Shown in pieces: positions 56,197 through 64,000 of a stretch of 64,000 bases of DNA. Position numbers and translations under genes: made by a program. The stretch is from Cupriavidus consociatus (GTDB lineage: Bacteria; Pseudomonadota; Gammaproteobacteria; Burkholderiales; Burkholderiaceae). The stretch is taken from NCBI RefSeq assembly GCF_017814975.1, contig NZ_JAGIQA010000013.1, positions 165,911-229,910 on the forward strand. The letters run 5' to 3'. The stretch's first letter is position 1. The number at the start of each line of letters is the position of its first letter. The notes beneath the pieces are model-generated. The model was not told the origin of the DNA. It made no database searches and saw nothing but the letters and a program-made list of their open reading frames with translations.

Positions 56197-57993
56197 ATGC
56201 TGCCTGTTCAGACCTCCAATCTCGCCGCCGCGTTCACCGATGCCGTGCGTGCGCTCGCCCCGGCCGATGCCGCCCTGCCCGCCGTCACTTTCGAGCGGCC
56301 CAAGGCGGCCGCCCACGGCGACCTCGCCTGCAACGTCGCCATGCAGGTCGCGCGCGCGCTCAAGAGCAATCCGCGCGAGCTGGCGCAGCGCATCGTCGCC
56401 GCGGTGCAGGCCGATGCGCGCGCGCAGGGCCTGGTCGAGGCCATGGAGATCGCCGGTCCCGGCTTCATCAACCTGCGCCTGACCGCCGCCGCCAAGGCCG
56501 ACGTGCTGCGCGCGGTGCTGGCCGAGGGCGACCACTACGGCGCGCGCGAGCGCGGCGTGCATGGCCAGGTGCTGGTCGAGTTCGTCTCGGCCAACCCGAC
56601 CGGGCCGCTGCACGTGGGCCACGGCCGCCAGGCGGCGCTGGGCGACGCGCTCGCCAACCTGCTGTCGTGGCAGGGCTTCCATGTCCACCGCGAGTTCTAC
56701 TACAACGACGCCGGCGTGCAGATCCAGACCCTGGCTCTGTCGGTGCAGGCGCGCGCGCGCGGCCTGAAGCCGGGCGATGCCAGCTGGCCCGAGTCGGCCT
56801 ACAACGGCGACTACATCGCCGACATCGCCGCCGACTTCCTCGCCGGAAAGACCGTCAGCGCCTCCGACGGCGAGCCGGTGACCGCGTCGGGCAACGTCGA
56901 GGATATCGATTCGATCCGCAAGTTCGCCGTGACCTACCTGCGCAACGAGCAGGACATCGACCTGCAGGCCTTCGGCGTCAAGTTCGACCGCTACTACCTG
57001 GAGTCGTCGCTGTACAGCGACGGCCGCGTGGAAGCCGCGGTGCAGTCGCTGGTCGCCAAGGGCAAGACCTACGAGAGCGAAGGCGCGCTGTGGCTGCGTA
57101 CCACCGACGAAGGCGACGACAAGGACCGCGTCATGAAGAAGACCGACGGCACCTACACGTACTTCGTGCCGGACGTGGCCTACCACACCACCAAGTGGGA
57201 GCGCGGCTTTACCAAGGTCATCAACGTGCAGGGCAGCGACCACCACGGCACCATCGCGCGCGTGCGCGCCGGCCTGCAGGGCCTGGACATGGATATCCCC
57301 AAGGGCTACCCCGACTACGTGCTGCACAAGATGGTCACCGTGATGAAGAACGGCGAGGAGGTCAAGATCTCCAAGCGCGCCGGCTCGTACGTCACCGTGC
57401 GCGACCTGATCGAATGGTCCAACGGCCAGGATGACACCTGCGAGACCATCCGCGGCTGCCTGGAAGCCGGCGTTGCCGACTGGCCCGCGCACTTCACCCG
57501 CGGCCGCGACGCGGTGCGCTTCTTCCTGCTGTCGCGCAAGGCCGATACCGAGTTCGTGTTCGACGTCGACCTGGCGCTCAAGCAGAATGACGAGAACCCG
57601 GTGTACTACGTGCAATACGCCCACGCCCGCATCTGCTCGATCTTCGAGTCGTGGGGTGGCGCCGACTGGGAAGGCCGCCTGCCCGAACTGGCCGGCGCCG
57701 ACCTGTCTGCCGTGACCGGCCCCGAGGCCGGCGCCCAGGCGCAGGCCCTGGGCCGCCGCCTGGCCGAGTTCCCCGACATGCTGTCGGCCGCTGCCTCCGA
57801 GCTGGCGCCGCATGCGGTCGCCTTCTACCTGCGCGACCTGGCCGGCGATTTCCACGCCTTCTACAATGCCGACCGCGTGCTGGTCGACGACGAGGCGGTC
57901 AAGCGCGCCCGGCTGGCGCTGCTGGCCGCGACGCGCCAGGTGCTGCGCAACGGCCTGGCGGTGATCGGCGTGTCGGCACCGCGCCGCATGTAA
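56197..57993 (+). CDS. argS: Arginyl-tRNA synthetase
   Basis: A 598-residue class I synthetase. The signature HVGHGRQA is the HIGH-type motif ([15 protein letters not shown]), and [13 protein letters not shown] lies at the KMSKS position. The N-terminal Add1 domain (about 1-115) binds the tRNA elbow. The C-terminal anticodon-binding domain has [17 protein letters not shown] and [18 protein letters not shown]. The ATG at 56197 gives the usual start; the upstream ATG at 56065 adds 44 residues without similarity. It is essential for translation. Confidence 0.97.
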   Translation: MLPVQTSNLAAAFTDAVRALAPADAALPAVTFERPKAAAHGDLACNVAMQVARALKSNPRELAQRIVAAVQADARAQGLVEAMEIAGPGFINLRLTAAAKADVLRAVLAEGDHYGARERGVHGQVLVEFVSANPTGPLHVGHGRQAALGDALANLLSWQGFHVHREFYYNDAGVQIQTLALSVQARARGLKPGDASWPESAYNGDYIADIAADFLAGKTVSASDGEPVTASGNVEDIDSIRKFAVTYLRNEQDIDLQAFGVKFDRYYLESSLYSDGRVEAAVQSLVAKGKTYESEGALWLRTTDEGDDKDRVMKKTDGTYTYFVPDVAYHTTKWERGFTKVINVQGSDHHGTIARVRAGLQGLDMDIPKGYPDYVLHKMVTVMKNGEEVKISKRAGSYVTVRDLIEWSNGQDDTCETIRGCLEAGVADWPAHFTRGRDAVRFFLLSRKADTEFVFDVDLALKQNDENPVYYVQYAHARICSIFESWGGADWEGRLPELAGADLSAVTGPEAGAQAQALGRRLAEFPDMLSAAASELAPHAVAFYLRDLAGDFHAFYNADRVLVDDEAVKRARLALLAATRQVLRNGLAVIGVSAPRRM

Positions 57994-57998
57994 TCGAT

Positions 57999-58063
57999 GG
58001 GCGTTCAGTCGGACGCTCGACAGGGCGTTCAGCCGGACGCTCAGCGGGGCGCTCAGCGGGACC
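57999..58063. repeat. Imperfect 24-bp tandem repeat after argS
   Basis: GGGCGTTCAGTCGGACGCTC (57999-58018) is repeated at 58023 as GGGCGTTCAGCCGGACGCTC, then a partial GGGCGCTCAGCGGGA copy. Period about 24 bases, in the 125-base gap between argS and the SPOR gene. It may form alternative hairpins. Confidence 0.75.
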
Positions 58064-58087
58064 TACAGGGCCGCCCGGCGGTGGCCC

Positions 58088-58093
58088 TATAAT
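58088..58093 (+). promoter_or_regulatory. -10 of the SPOR-domain gene
   Basis: A perfect TATAAT at 58088-58093, 25 bases before the ATG at 58118. A clear -35 at 17 bases is not visible; transcription would start close to 58100. Confidence 0.5.
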
Positions 58094-58117
58094 CCCGGCA
58101 TCACCTAAGAGGACTTC

Positions 58118-58864
58118 ATGCAACAGCAACGCAAGCGCGATGCGCGCAAGGCCCGCCGCAGCCAGCAGCGCGGCGGGACGTTCCTGGGCCTTGTGCTCGG
58201 GCTGATCGTCGGGCTGGCCATCGCCGTGGTGGTCGCCCTCTACATCACCAAGTCGCCGACGCCGTTCCAGCAGAAGAGCGCGCCGCGGCCGAGCGAGCCG
58301 GGCAATGTCGCCAGCCAGCTGCCGCCGCCGGCGCAGCGTGCCGACCAGGGCCCAACCGACCCGAACAAGCCGCTGTGGAGCAAGACGCCGGCCAAGCCGG
58401 TGGGCCAGGCGCCCGAGCCGGAGCCCAAGCCGAGCACCCAGCCGAGCCAGCCTGGGTTGCAGAACGGGCACCAGAACGGCCAGCCCCCCGTGGCGGTCAC
58501 CCGCCCGGCGGAGAAGCCCGTTGAAAAGCCGGTTGAAAAGCCGGCCGACAAGCCTGTCGCCACCAAGCCGGCCGAGAAGCCGGTGTCCGACCCGATCGCC
58601 GAGATCGCCCAGGCCGACGCCAACAAGGTGGGCTACCTGCTGCAGGTGGGCGCATTCCGCTCGGCTGACGACGCCGACCGCCAGAAGGCCAACCTGGCGA
58701 TGCAGGGCTTCGAGGCCCGGATCACCGAGCGCGACGTCAACGGCGTCAAGATGTACCGCGTGCGCATGGGCCCGTACAACCGCATCGAAGACATGAACAA
58801 GACGCGCGATCGGCTGCAGTCGCAGGGCTTCGAGGCGTCCGTGATCCGCTTCACCAAGCAGTGA
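58118..58864 (+). CDS. FtsN-like SPOR-domain cell division protein
   Basis: A 248-residue bitopic protein. The N-terminal basic segment and membrane helix (about 22-42, GTFLGLVLGLIVGLAIAVVVAL) are followed by a long Pro/Lys-rich spacer containing EKPVEKPVEKPADKPV-type repeats (about 125-165) and a C-terminal SPOR domain (about 171-248, YLLQVGAFRSADDADRQKANLAMQGFEARI) that binds denuded glycan strands at the septum. Probably FtsN or a similar SPOR protein. It lies between argS and dsbA, as in other Burkholderiaceae. Confidence 0.9.
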   Translation: MQQQRKRDARKARRSQQRGGTFLGLVLGLIVGLAIAVVVALYITKSPTPFQQKSAPRPSEPGNVASQLPPPAQRADQGPTDPNKPLWSKTPAKPVGQAPEPEPKPSTQPSQPGLQNGHQNGQPPVAVTRPAEKPVEKPVEKPADKPVATKPAEKPVSDPIAEIAQADANKVGYLLQVGAFRSADDADRQKANLAMQGFEARITERDVNGVKMYRVRMGPYNRIEDMNKTRDRLQSQGFEASVIRFTKQ

Positions 58865-59049
58865 CAGTCAGCTGGAGACCCGGCTCAGGCGTTATGCGCC
58901 TGGGCGGGGCACACCCGGCCACGAAAGCGTCATAAATACGCCGTAACCAACGCAACACCCTTGTCACCGCCGCGGCCGGCGCCCGGGCTGAACCGGACGC
59001 CGCCGCCGCGGTCATATGCTCATCGACCCAACCGCAAGGCCGCACCAAG

Positions 59050-59685
59050 ATGAAGAAACTCGCCGCACTGTTCGCCATGTTCGCCGCCGTGGGCGGCCTG
59101 CTGATGTCCGCGCCGTCCCAGGCTGCGCCCACCGAGGGCAAGGAATACCAGGTCCTGAAGGCCCCGCAGCCGGTCACCCCGGGCAAGATCGAGGTCACCG
59201 AGTTCTTCTGGTACGGCTGCCCGCACTGCTTCGACTTCGAGCCCGACCTGGAAGCCTGGGTCAAGAAGCAGGGCAACAATGTCGTGTTCAAGCGCGTGCC
59301 GGTCGCCTTCCGCGACGACCTGCTGCCGCACACCAAGATCTTCTATGCGCTCGAAGCCATCGGCAAGCTCGACGCCATGAACATGAAGGTTTTCAACGCC
59401 ATCCACACCGAGCGCAAGCGCCTGCTCGACAGCAACGAGATCGCCGACTTCATGGCCAAGAACGGCATCGACCGCAAGGCCTTCCTGGACGCGTATAACT
59501 CGTTCACGGTGACCACCAACGCGCAACGCGCCAACAAGATCGCCGACGCCTACAAGATCGACGGCGTGCCGACCGTGGTGGTGCAGGGCAAGTACGTGAC
59601 CTCGCCGTCAATCACCGGCAACAAGCAGGGCGCGATCCAGGCGATGGATTACCTGGTGGAGCAGGTGAAGGCGAAGAAGATGTAA
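59050..59685 (+). CDS. dsbA: Thiol:disulfide interchange protein DsbA
   Basis: A 211-residue periplasmic thiol oxidase. A signal peptide (residues 1 to about 25, ending SQAA) precedes the thioredoxin-fold. The active site is C57-P-H-C60 (FWYGCPHCFDFEP). The cis-proline loop is GVPTVVVQGKY. DsbA introduces disulfides into exported proteins and is reoxidised by DsbB. It follows the SPOR gene by 185 bases. The strong start AAGATGAAG is typical. Confidence 0.96.
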   Translation: MKKLAALFAMFAAVGGLLMSAPSQAAPTEGKEYQVLKAPQPVTPGKIEVTEFFWYGCPHCFDFEPDLEAWVKKQGNNVVFKRVPVAFRDDLLPHTKIFYALEAIGKLDAMNMKVFNAIHTERKRLLDSNEIADFMAKNGIDRKAFLDAYNSFTVTTNAQRANKIADAYKIDGVPTVVVQGKYVTSPSITGNKQGAIQAMDYLVEQVKAKKM

Positions 59686-59693
59686 ATGTGACT

Positions 59694-59718
59694 GGCGGCC
59701 TTTCTTGAGCCGCCGGTT
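59694..59718 (+). terminator. Terminator of dsbA
   Basis: GGCGGC (59694-59699) pairs with GCCGCC (59709-59714), then GGTTTT. It lies 9 bases after the stop. Confidence 0.7.
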
Positions 59719-59722
59719 TTCT

Positions 59723-59748
59723 CCCCTCTCCCGCTTGCGGGAGAGGGG
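59723..59748. repeat. REP-like palindromic element, copy 2
   Basis: CCCCTCTCCCGC, TT, then GCGGGAGAGGGG. It shares its arms with the element at 8066-8089 and lies just after the dsbA terminator. Confidence 0.75.
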
Positions 59749-59833
59749 GCACACAGGCAGGATTGCCAGGGCCTGTGGATTGCCAAACGGCTGGTATGCT
59801 GTACCAGCCGTTTTTTCATTTGCGACTGCCTCC

Positions 59834-60637
59834 ATGCGTCCCCTCAAAGTCTTTCTTACCGGCGCCTCCAGCGGGCTCGGACAGGCGCTGGCGCGCGAAT
59901 ACGCGTCGCAGGGCGCCATCCTCGGCCTGGTAGCCCGGCGCGAGGATGCGCTGCGCGAATTCGTGGCGACGCTGCCCAACCCCGGCGCGGTGCGCATCTA
60001 TGGCGCGGATGTGCGCGATGCCGACGCGATGGCGCGCGCGGCGGAAGACTTCCTCGGCCATTTCGGCTGTCCCGACGTGGTGATCGCCAATGCCGGCGTC
60101 TCGGTCGGCACCGTCGCCAGCGAACGCGAGGACCTGGATGCGTTCCAGCAGGTGATGGACACCAACTGGTTCGGCGTGCTGACCACGTTCCAGCCGTTCC
60201 TGCACGCGATGCAGCAGCGCGAACCCGGCCCCGGCGGCCGGCGCGGCACGCTGGTCGGTATCGCCAGCGTTGCCGGCGTGCGCGGGCTGCCGGGTGCCGG
60301 TGCGTACAGCGCATCGAAGTCGGCCGTGATCAAGCTGCTGGAAAGCCTGCGGCTGGAGCAGCGCCCGCTTGGCATCCGCGTGGTCACGATCGCGCCGGGC
60401 TATATCCGCACGCCGATGACCGCGAAGAACCCGTACCGGATGCCGTTCCTGACCGATGCCGACGTGTTCGCGCGCAAGGCCGCGCGCGTGATCGCCGGCG
60501 GCCGGCGCTTCCGCGTGATCCCGTGGCAGATGGGCGTGGTGGCGGCGCTGATGCATGTGATGCCGCGCTGGCTGTACGACATGCTGGCGACCGGCGCGCC
60601 GCGCAAGCCGCGGCGCGGGGAAAGCGAGGAGCCCTGA
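59834..60637 (+). CDS. Short-chain dehydrogenase/reductase
   Basis: A 267-residue SDR. The cofactor motif TGASSGLG occupies residues 9-16, VIANAGVS is the NAG segment, and the catalytic YSASK follows GASVAGVRGLPGAGA. The C-terminal GRRFRVIPWQMGVVAALMHVMPRWLYDMLAT segment suggests membrane association. The substrate is unknown. The ATG at 59834 gives the correct N-terminus; an upstream in-frame start is unsupported. The next gene begins 2 bases after its stop. Confidence 0.88.
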   Translation: MRPLKVFLTGASSGLGQALAREYASQGAILGLVARREDALREFVATLPNPGAVRIYGADVRDADAMARAAEDFLGHFGCPDVVIANAGVSVGTVASEREDLDAFQQVMDTNWFGVLTTFQPFLHAMQQREPGPGGRRGTLVGIASVAGVRGLPGAGAYSASKSAVIKLLESLRLEQRPLGIRVVTIAPGYIRTPMTAKNPYRMPFLTDADVFARKAARVIAGGRRFRVIPWQMGVVAALMHVMPRWLYDMLATGAPRKPRRGESEEP

Positions 60638-60639
60638 CG

Positions 60640-61473
60640 ATGTGGACCGATGCCATCGGCCAGCAGCACGCTGCCGCATGCGGCGAGGTGCGCATCGCCT
60701 CGCTGGTGCCGTCGGTGACCGAACTGCTGTTCGCGCTCGGGCTGGGGGCGCAGATGGTGGCGCGCACCGGCTTCTGCATCCATCCGGAACCGGCCGTGCG
60801 CGCGGTGCCCAAGGTCGGCGGCACCAAGGACGTCAGGGTGGCGCGGCTGCGCGAGCTGGCGCCCACGCACGTGGTGGTCAATATCGACGAGAACCGGCGC
60901 GAGACCGTCGACGAGATCCGCGCCTTCGTGCCCAACGTGATCGTCACGCATCCGTGCGCGCCGGAAGACAACCTGCCGCTGTACCGGCTGCTGGGCGGCA
61001 TTTTTGGCCGCCATACCGAGGCCGAATCGCTGTGCGCGGCCTTGCGGGCCGAGCTGGAGGCCATCCGCGCGCGTGCCTGGCCGGCGCGCCGCGTGCTGTA
61101 CGCGATCTGGCAGGATCCGTGGATGACGGTGTCGCGCGACACCTATATCAGCCGCATGCTGGCGCTGGCCAACTGGCAGACCTGGCCGGGCGACGCGGGC
61201 CTCGTGCAGGCGTGCGCGGGCGGCGACTGCAGCCGCCCCAATGCACCCGGCGAACGCTATCCCACTTTCCGCTGGAGCGATGCGCTGGTGCGCGAGCTCG
61301 AATTGGTGCTGTTGTCGACCGAGCCCTATCGCTTCACCGAAGACCACGCCGACGCGCTCGAGCGCCAGCTCGGCAAGCCGGTGCTGCTGGTCGACGGCGA
61401 GATGCTGTCGTGGTATGGCAGCCGCGCGGTGGACGGCGTGCGCTACATGGCGGCACTGGCGGCCGCCAACTAG
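60640..61473 (+). CDS. Helical backbone metal receptor (BtuF-like), without signal peptide
   Basis: A 277-residue protein of the BtuF/FecB-type solute receptor fold. RIASLVPSVTELLFALGLGAQMVARTGFCIHP, LRELAPTHVVVNIDENRRETVDEI and YAIWQDPWMTVSRDTYISRMLALANWQTW are the two-lobe blocks. There is no signal peptide, so it may be cytoplasmic, unlike canonical transporter receptors. It starts 2 bases after the SDR stop, implying co-translation. It could bind a corrinoid or other metal cofactor; a methionine synthase needing cobalamin lies in the window but is not linked directly. Confidence 0.8.
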   Translation: MWTDAIGQQHAAACGEVRIASLVPSVTELLFALGLGAQMVARTGFCIHPEPAVRAVPKVGGTKDVRVARLRELAPTHVVVNIDENRRETVDEIRAFVPNVIVTHPCAPEDNLPLYRLLGGIFGRHTEAESLCAALRAELEAIRARAWPARRVLYAIWQDPWMTVSRDTYISRMLALANWQTWPGDAGLVQACAGGDCSRPNAPGERYPTFRWSDALVRELELVLLSTEPYRFTEDHADALERQLGKPVLLVDGEMLSWYGSRAVDGVRYMAALAAAN

Positions 61474-61496
61474 CAGGCGTTTTCAGTCGGCAAATA

Positions 61497-62573
61497 TCAG
61501 CCCGCGCGGAAGCGGTACACGCCGTCGTCATCCAGCTGCCGCACCAGTTCGCCGCGGTGCCACAGGCAGTGCAGGTGCGCCAGCGACTCGCCCATGGCGA
61601 AGGTCATCTGGTGGATGTCGAACTGGCGCTTGAAGATCACGCTGACGATATCGTGCGCGCAGCACGGCTTCTCGCGACAGGCCTCCAGCGTTTCGGCCAG
61701 GCGGTCGGCGTGGTGCTCGCGCAACTGCATGATGCGGGTATGCAGGTTGCGGAACGGACGGCCGTGCGAAGGCAGGATCAGCACGTCCTGCGGCAGCGGC
61801 TCGTAGCGGCCGAGCGAGTCGAGATAGAGCTGCAGCGAATTGCCTTCCGGCTCCATGTCGAACACGCTGACATTGGTCGAGATGCGCGGCAACACCATGT
61901 CGCCGGACACCAGCACGTTGGTCGCTTCGTTGTACAGCGCCACGTGCTCGGGCGAATGGCCGAAGCCGGTGATCACGCGCCAGCCCGAGGTGGCCGCGTC
62001 GGTGCCGATCCGCACCGTGTCGCCTTCCATCAGGCGGCGGTACTGCGCCGGCAGGTCGGGCACCAGCGACGGGTAGTAGGTCTTGCGCGCGCGCAGCTTT
62101 TCCTGGCTGTCGGGATCGGTCAGGCCATGCAGCGCGAAGTGCGCGGCGGCCGCCTCGCCGCCGGCGCTGGAACCGGCGCCGGTGCCGGTGCCCATCACGC
62201 GCGCGCTCATGTAGTCGCCCAGGCTCATCCACAACCGCACGCCGAAGCGCTTGCACAGCCAGTGCGCCAGGCCGACATGGTCAGGGTGGCTGTGGGTCAC
62301 CAGAACGCGCACCACCGGCAGCCCTTCCAGCTCGTTGGCGAAGATGGTTTCCCAGTGCGCCTTGATGGTGTCGTTGGTAATGCCGCAGTCGATGATGGTC
62401 CAGCCGTCGCGCCCGTCCACGCGGTCGCGCAGCAGCCACAGGTTGATATGGTCGAGCGCGAACGGCAGCGGCATGCGCAGCCAGTAGACACCGGGGGCGA
62501 CTTCCTGTCTGGTGCCGGGCTCAGGCATGGTGTCGCCGAACGGGTATTGGAGCTGGTGTTCGAGTGCGTTCAT
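61497..62573 (-). CDS. Metallo-beta-lactamase-fold hydrolase
   Basis: A 358-residue MBL-fold enzyme. The metal-binding motif HSHPDH (H94, H96, D98, H99) is at THSHPDHVGLAHWL. TIIDCGITND is the earlier strand and GFGHSPEHVALY and SGDMVLPRISTN complete the binuclear centre. The family includes thioesterases, glyoxalases and others; the C-terminal winged-helix-like extension (MFCLWHRGELVRQLDDDGVYRFRAG region) fits a LACTB2-like type. Function unknown. It is divergent from liuR, with a LiuR-type palindrome between. Confidence 0.82.
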   Translation of the reverse strand: MNALEHQLQYPFGDTMPEPGTRQEVAPGVYWLRMPLPFALDHINLWLLRDRVDGRDGWTIIDCGITNDTIKAHWETIFANELEGLPVVRVLVTHSHPDHVGLAHWLCKRFGVRLWMSLGDYMSARVMGTGTGAGSSAGGEAAAAHFALHGLTDPDSQEKLRARKTYYPSLVPDLPAQYRRLMEGDTVRIGTDAATSGWRVITGFGHSPEHVALYNEATNVLVSGDMVLPRISTNVSVFDMEPEGNSLQLYLDSLGRYEPLPQDVLILPSHGRPFRNLHTRIMQLREHHADRLAETLEACREKPCCAHDIVSVIFKRQFDIHQMTFAMGESLAHLHCLWHRGELVRQLDDDGVYRFRAG

Positions 62574-62702
62574 GAGGAGTCTCTTGTTCGAAGCCTTGTG
62601 CCGCGCCGGGTCGTGTGGTGCCGGGCGGGGCAGGCGGGCTTTCTCGTTGCCGGTCGCGCGGGCGCAAATGCGCCAGTTCGCGCCAGTTGCCAGTCGCCGG
62701 GC

Positions 62703-62724
62703 TTGACGCTAACGTAAACGTCAA
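62703..62724. promoter_or_regulatory. LiuR-type operator palindrome, site 1
   Basis: A 22-base palindrome centred at 62713 with TTGACG and CGTCAA ends and an inner TAACGTAAAC core; 18 of 22 positions are symmetric. It lies between the divergent MBL hydrolase and liuR genes. It closely resembles site 2 (63302-63323) and the published LiuR motif of related bacteria as I recall it. Confidence 0.7.
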
Positions 62725-62770
62725 TTCTGGCGGTTCGTCTCCATCTTAAGCGAAAACTTGACTTCGCAAC

Positions 62771-62782
62771 GAACGACCGTTC
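62771..62782. promoter_or_regulatory. Second, TetR-like palindrome at the liuR promoter
   Basis: GAACGACCGTTC: arms GAACG/CGTTC around two bases. It lies after a TTGACT -35 candidate (62758-62763) and immediately before the predicted -10 of liuR, 20-30 bases before its ATG. It may bind a different regulator from LiuR; TetR-type LiuQ is known in some Betaproteobacteria. Confidence 0.4.
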
Positions 62783-62801
62783 ACTTTACTGGGCGCATTC
62801 C

Positions 62802-63266
62802 ATGGCAGTCACGCAACCTCTCGCCTCCGCAACCTACACCATCACCGACCTCGCCCGCGAGTTCGATGTCACGCCCCGTGCCATCCGCTTCTACGAAGAC
62901 CAGGGCCTGCTGTCGCCGGAGCGCGAAGGCCCGGGCGGCCGCAAGCGGGTCTACAACAGCCGCGAGCGGACCCGGCTGAAGCTGACGCTGCGCGGCAAGC
63001 GGTTAGGGCTCACTCTCAACGAAATCCGCGAAATTTTGGACCTTTACGAGTCGCCGCGCGATACCGCCCCGCAACTCGAACGCTTCCTGGACGCGCTTGC
63101 CGCCCACCGCGGCGCGCTGGAACGGCAGATGGAAGACCTGCAGGCGCAACTCGCCGAGATCGACCAGCATGAGCGCCACTGCCGGGACTTGCTTGCGGCC
63201 CAGACCGGCGGCAAGCCCCCGGCCACGGAAGGCGGCGATGCGCCGGCCCGGAAGCGATCCGCCTGA
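62802..63266 (+). CDS. liuR: MerR-family transcriptional regulator LiuR
   Basis: A 154-residue MerR regulator. The winged HTH (about 12-80) contains YTITDLAREFDVTPRAIRFYEDQGLLSPEREGPGGRKRVYNSRERTRLK. A coiled coil (about 85-135) follows. It lacks metal-binding cysteines in the C-terminal region, as in LiuR, the regulator of leucine/isovalerate degradation. Context supports this: a thioesterase and an acyl-CoA dehydrogenase follow, with matching operator palindromes before and after the gene. Autoregulation is likely. Confidence 0.85.
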   Translation: MAVTQPLASATYTITDLAREFDVTPRAIRFYEDQGLLSPEREGPGGRKRVYNSRERTRLKLTLRGKRLGLTLNEIREILDLYESPRDTAPQLERFLDALAAHRGALERQMEDLQAQLAEIDQHERHCRDLLAAQTGGKPPATEGGDAPARKRSA

Positions 63267-63301
63267 TGCATCACCTGGCGCCGCTTCCGTGCCGATTCGA
63301 A

Positions 63302-63329
63302 TTGACGTTTACGTAAACGTAAATACAAT
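63302..63329 (+). promoter_or_regulatory. LiuR-type operator within the thioesterase/liu operon promoter, site 2
   Basis: A TTGACG -35 (63302-63307), a 16-base spacer and TACAAT -10 (63324-63329) make a good promoter starting near 63336. The spacer is occupied by ACGTTTACGTAAACGT (63305-63320), a perfect 16-bp palindrome. MerR-type proteins bind exactly such spacers. It controls the thioesterase and following dehydrogenase. Confidence 0.75.
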
Positions 63330-63359
63330 ACTCCAACGCCTCCATCCTGGAACCCAGCC

Positions 63360-63854
63360 ATGACGTCTGCCAACGCCAGTGCAGTACCCGCCGAACGCGC
63401 CGAACTTGCCGAACCCGAAGCGCTGTCCGCCGCGCGCGCCGATGCCATCGCCACCAGTTTCTCGCGCCAGGGTCTGATGACCAGCTTTGGCGCCTCGCTG
63501 CAGCGGGTGGAGCGTGGGGAGGTCGAAATCGCGATGCCGTGGTCGGACGGCGTGACCCAGCAGCACGGCTTCTTCCACGGCGGCGCGGTCGGCGCGCTGG
63601 CCGACAGCGCCTGCGGCTATGCCGCGCTGTCGATGGTGGGCCAGGGCGAGGCGGGGCTGACCGCCGAATACAAGATCAACCTGCTATCCCCCGCGCAAGG
63701 CGAACGCCTGGTCGCGGTGGGGCGGGTGCTGAAGCCCGGGCGCACACTGATCGTGGCGCAGGGCGAGGTCTACGTCGAGCAGCAGGGCCGCCGCAAGCAG
63801 GTGGCCACCATGCTGATGACGCTGTGCGTGGTCAAGACCCTGGGCCACGTCTGA
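63360..63854 (+). CDS. PaaI-family thioesterase (hotdog fold)
   Basis: A 164-residue acyl-CoA thioesterase. The core QQHGFFHGGAVGALADSACGYAALSMV is the PaaI/hotdog helix motif, and GEAGLTAEYKINLLSPAQGERLVAVGRVLK follows. It hydrolyses acyl- or aryl-CoA intermediates, perhaps releasing CoA when the leucine pathway stalls. It is the first gene after the LiuR-type promoter and is followed by the dehydrogenase in 36 bases. Confidence 0.88.
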   Translation: MTSANASAVPAERAELAEPEALSAARADAIATSFSRQGLMTSFGASLQRVERGEVEIAMPWSDGVTQQHGFFHGGAVGALADSACGYAALSMVGQGEAGLTAEYKINLLSPAQGERLVAVGRVLKPGRTLIVAQGEVYVEQQGRRKQVATMLMTLCVVKTLGHV

Positions 63855-63890
63855 AGCACTCATACATACCGAATCCAACAGGAGACCGAC

Positions 63891-64000
63891 ATGACCGAAC
63901 TGCCAGGCCTGAAATTCGATCTGGGCGAAGACATCGAGATGCTGCGCGATTCCGTGCGCACGTGGGCCCAGGCCGAACTGGCCCCGCGCGCCGGCGAGAT
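63891..64000 (+). CDS. liuA: Acyl-CoA dehydrogenase, probably isovaleryl-CoA dehydrogenase (3' end outside window)
   Basis: Only the first 36 codons are visible, starting MTELPGLKFDLGEDIEML and continuing to AELAPRAGE. This matches the N-terminus of isovaleryl-CoA dehydrogenase (leucine degradation). The context of liuR and its operator supports the assignment. The FAD-binding and catalytic parts are outside the window. GGAGA precedes the ATG. Confidence 0.75.
   Translation, partial: MTELPGLKFDLGEDIEMLRDSVRTWAQAELAPRAGE

Overview
The window is a GC-rich, gene-dense stretch of bacterial chromosome. It is most likely from Cupriavidus (Burkholderiaceae, Betaproteobacteria). The clues are a Bug-type (tripartite tricarboxylate transporter) solute receptor at each of two sites, a Burkholderiales-type porin, separate-chain MetH, a protein matching the start of the polyhydroxybutyrate granule protein PhaM of Ralstonia eutropha/C. 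necator, betaproteobacterial DUF families (DUF2917, DUF3567, DUF1840, DUF3108), and a MerR-type LiuR next to the start of a leucine-degradation operon. I see no insertion sequence, prophage, CRISPR array, rRNA or tRNA. Genus is an inference; species is not resolved.

Layout. 1-2.4 kb: the end of a Bug receptor and two divergent, paralogous OmpR-type response regulators. 2.4-7 kb: porin, then minCDE (division-site selection) and a CorA-type transporter. 7-13.2 kb: a Sel1-repeat protein and a gatCAB cluster (amidotransferase for Gln/Asn-tRNA) with two extra envelope genes between gatA and gatB. 13.2-21.9 kb: the rod-shape operon mreBCD-mrdA-rodA, a DUF484 gene and xerC. 21.9-25.5 kb: a LysR regulator, a DUF2917 gene with a structured leader, lipB and lipA (lipoate synthesis). 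25.6-28.1 kb: pxpBCA (5-oxoprolinase). 28.1-33 kb: a VanZ-like membrane protein and a four-gene MCE/Mla-type lipid ABC transporter. 33-35.8 kb: birA preceded by an 11-bp tandem repeat, coaX, a small membrane protein and hldC/rfaE2. 35.8-36.6 kb: the only sizeable non-coding gap with an AT-rich tract and a possible gene remnant.

36.6-46 kb: a ferritin-like diiron protein, a patatin-like lipase, phaM, then small-molecule catabolism (enoyl-CoA hydratase family, fumarylacetoacetase family, Bug receptor with a divergent IclR regulator, DUF3108 protein, enol-lactonase-like hydrolase). 46-51 kb: DUF3567, rhodanese, and methionine synthase split into two genes. 51-54.5 kb: a secreted protein with 11-residue repeats and a signalling group (NarL-type regulator, stand-alone receiver, CHASE3-type histidine kinase). 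54.8-56 kb: small stress/membrane proteins. 56-59.7 kb: argS, an FtsN-like SPOR protein and dsbA. 59.8-64 kb: a short-chain dehydrogenase, a cobalamin/metal-receptor-like protein, a metallo-beta-lactamase-fold hydrolase, then liuR with two operator-like palindromes, a thioesterase and the start of an acyl-CoA (probably isovaleryl-CoA) dehydrogenase.

Most of the window is core housekeeping. The parts that stand out are regulatory or structural: a response regulator with a degenerate receiver, the birA repeat, a promoter-hairpin unit upstream of DUF2917, the interrupted gat cluster, operator palindromes at the catabolic promoters, and the 11-mer repeat protein. No convincing new multi-gene system was found.
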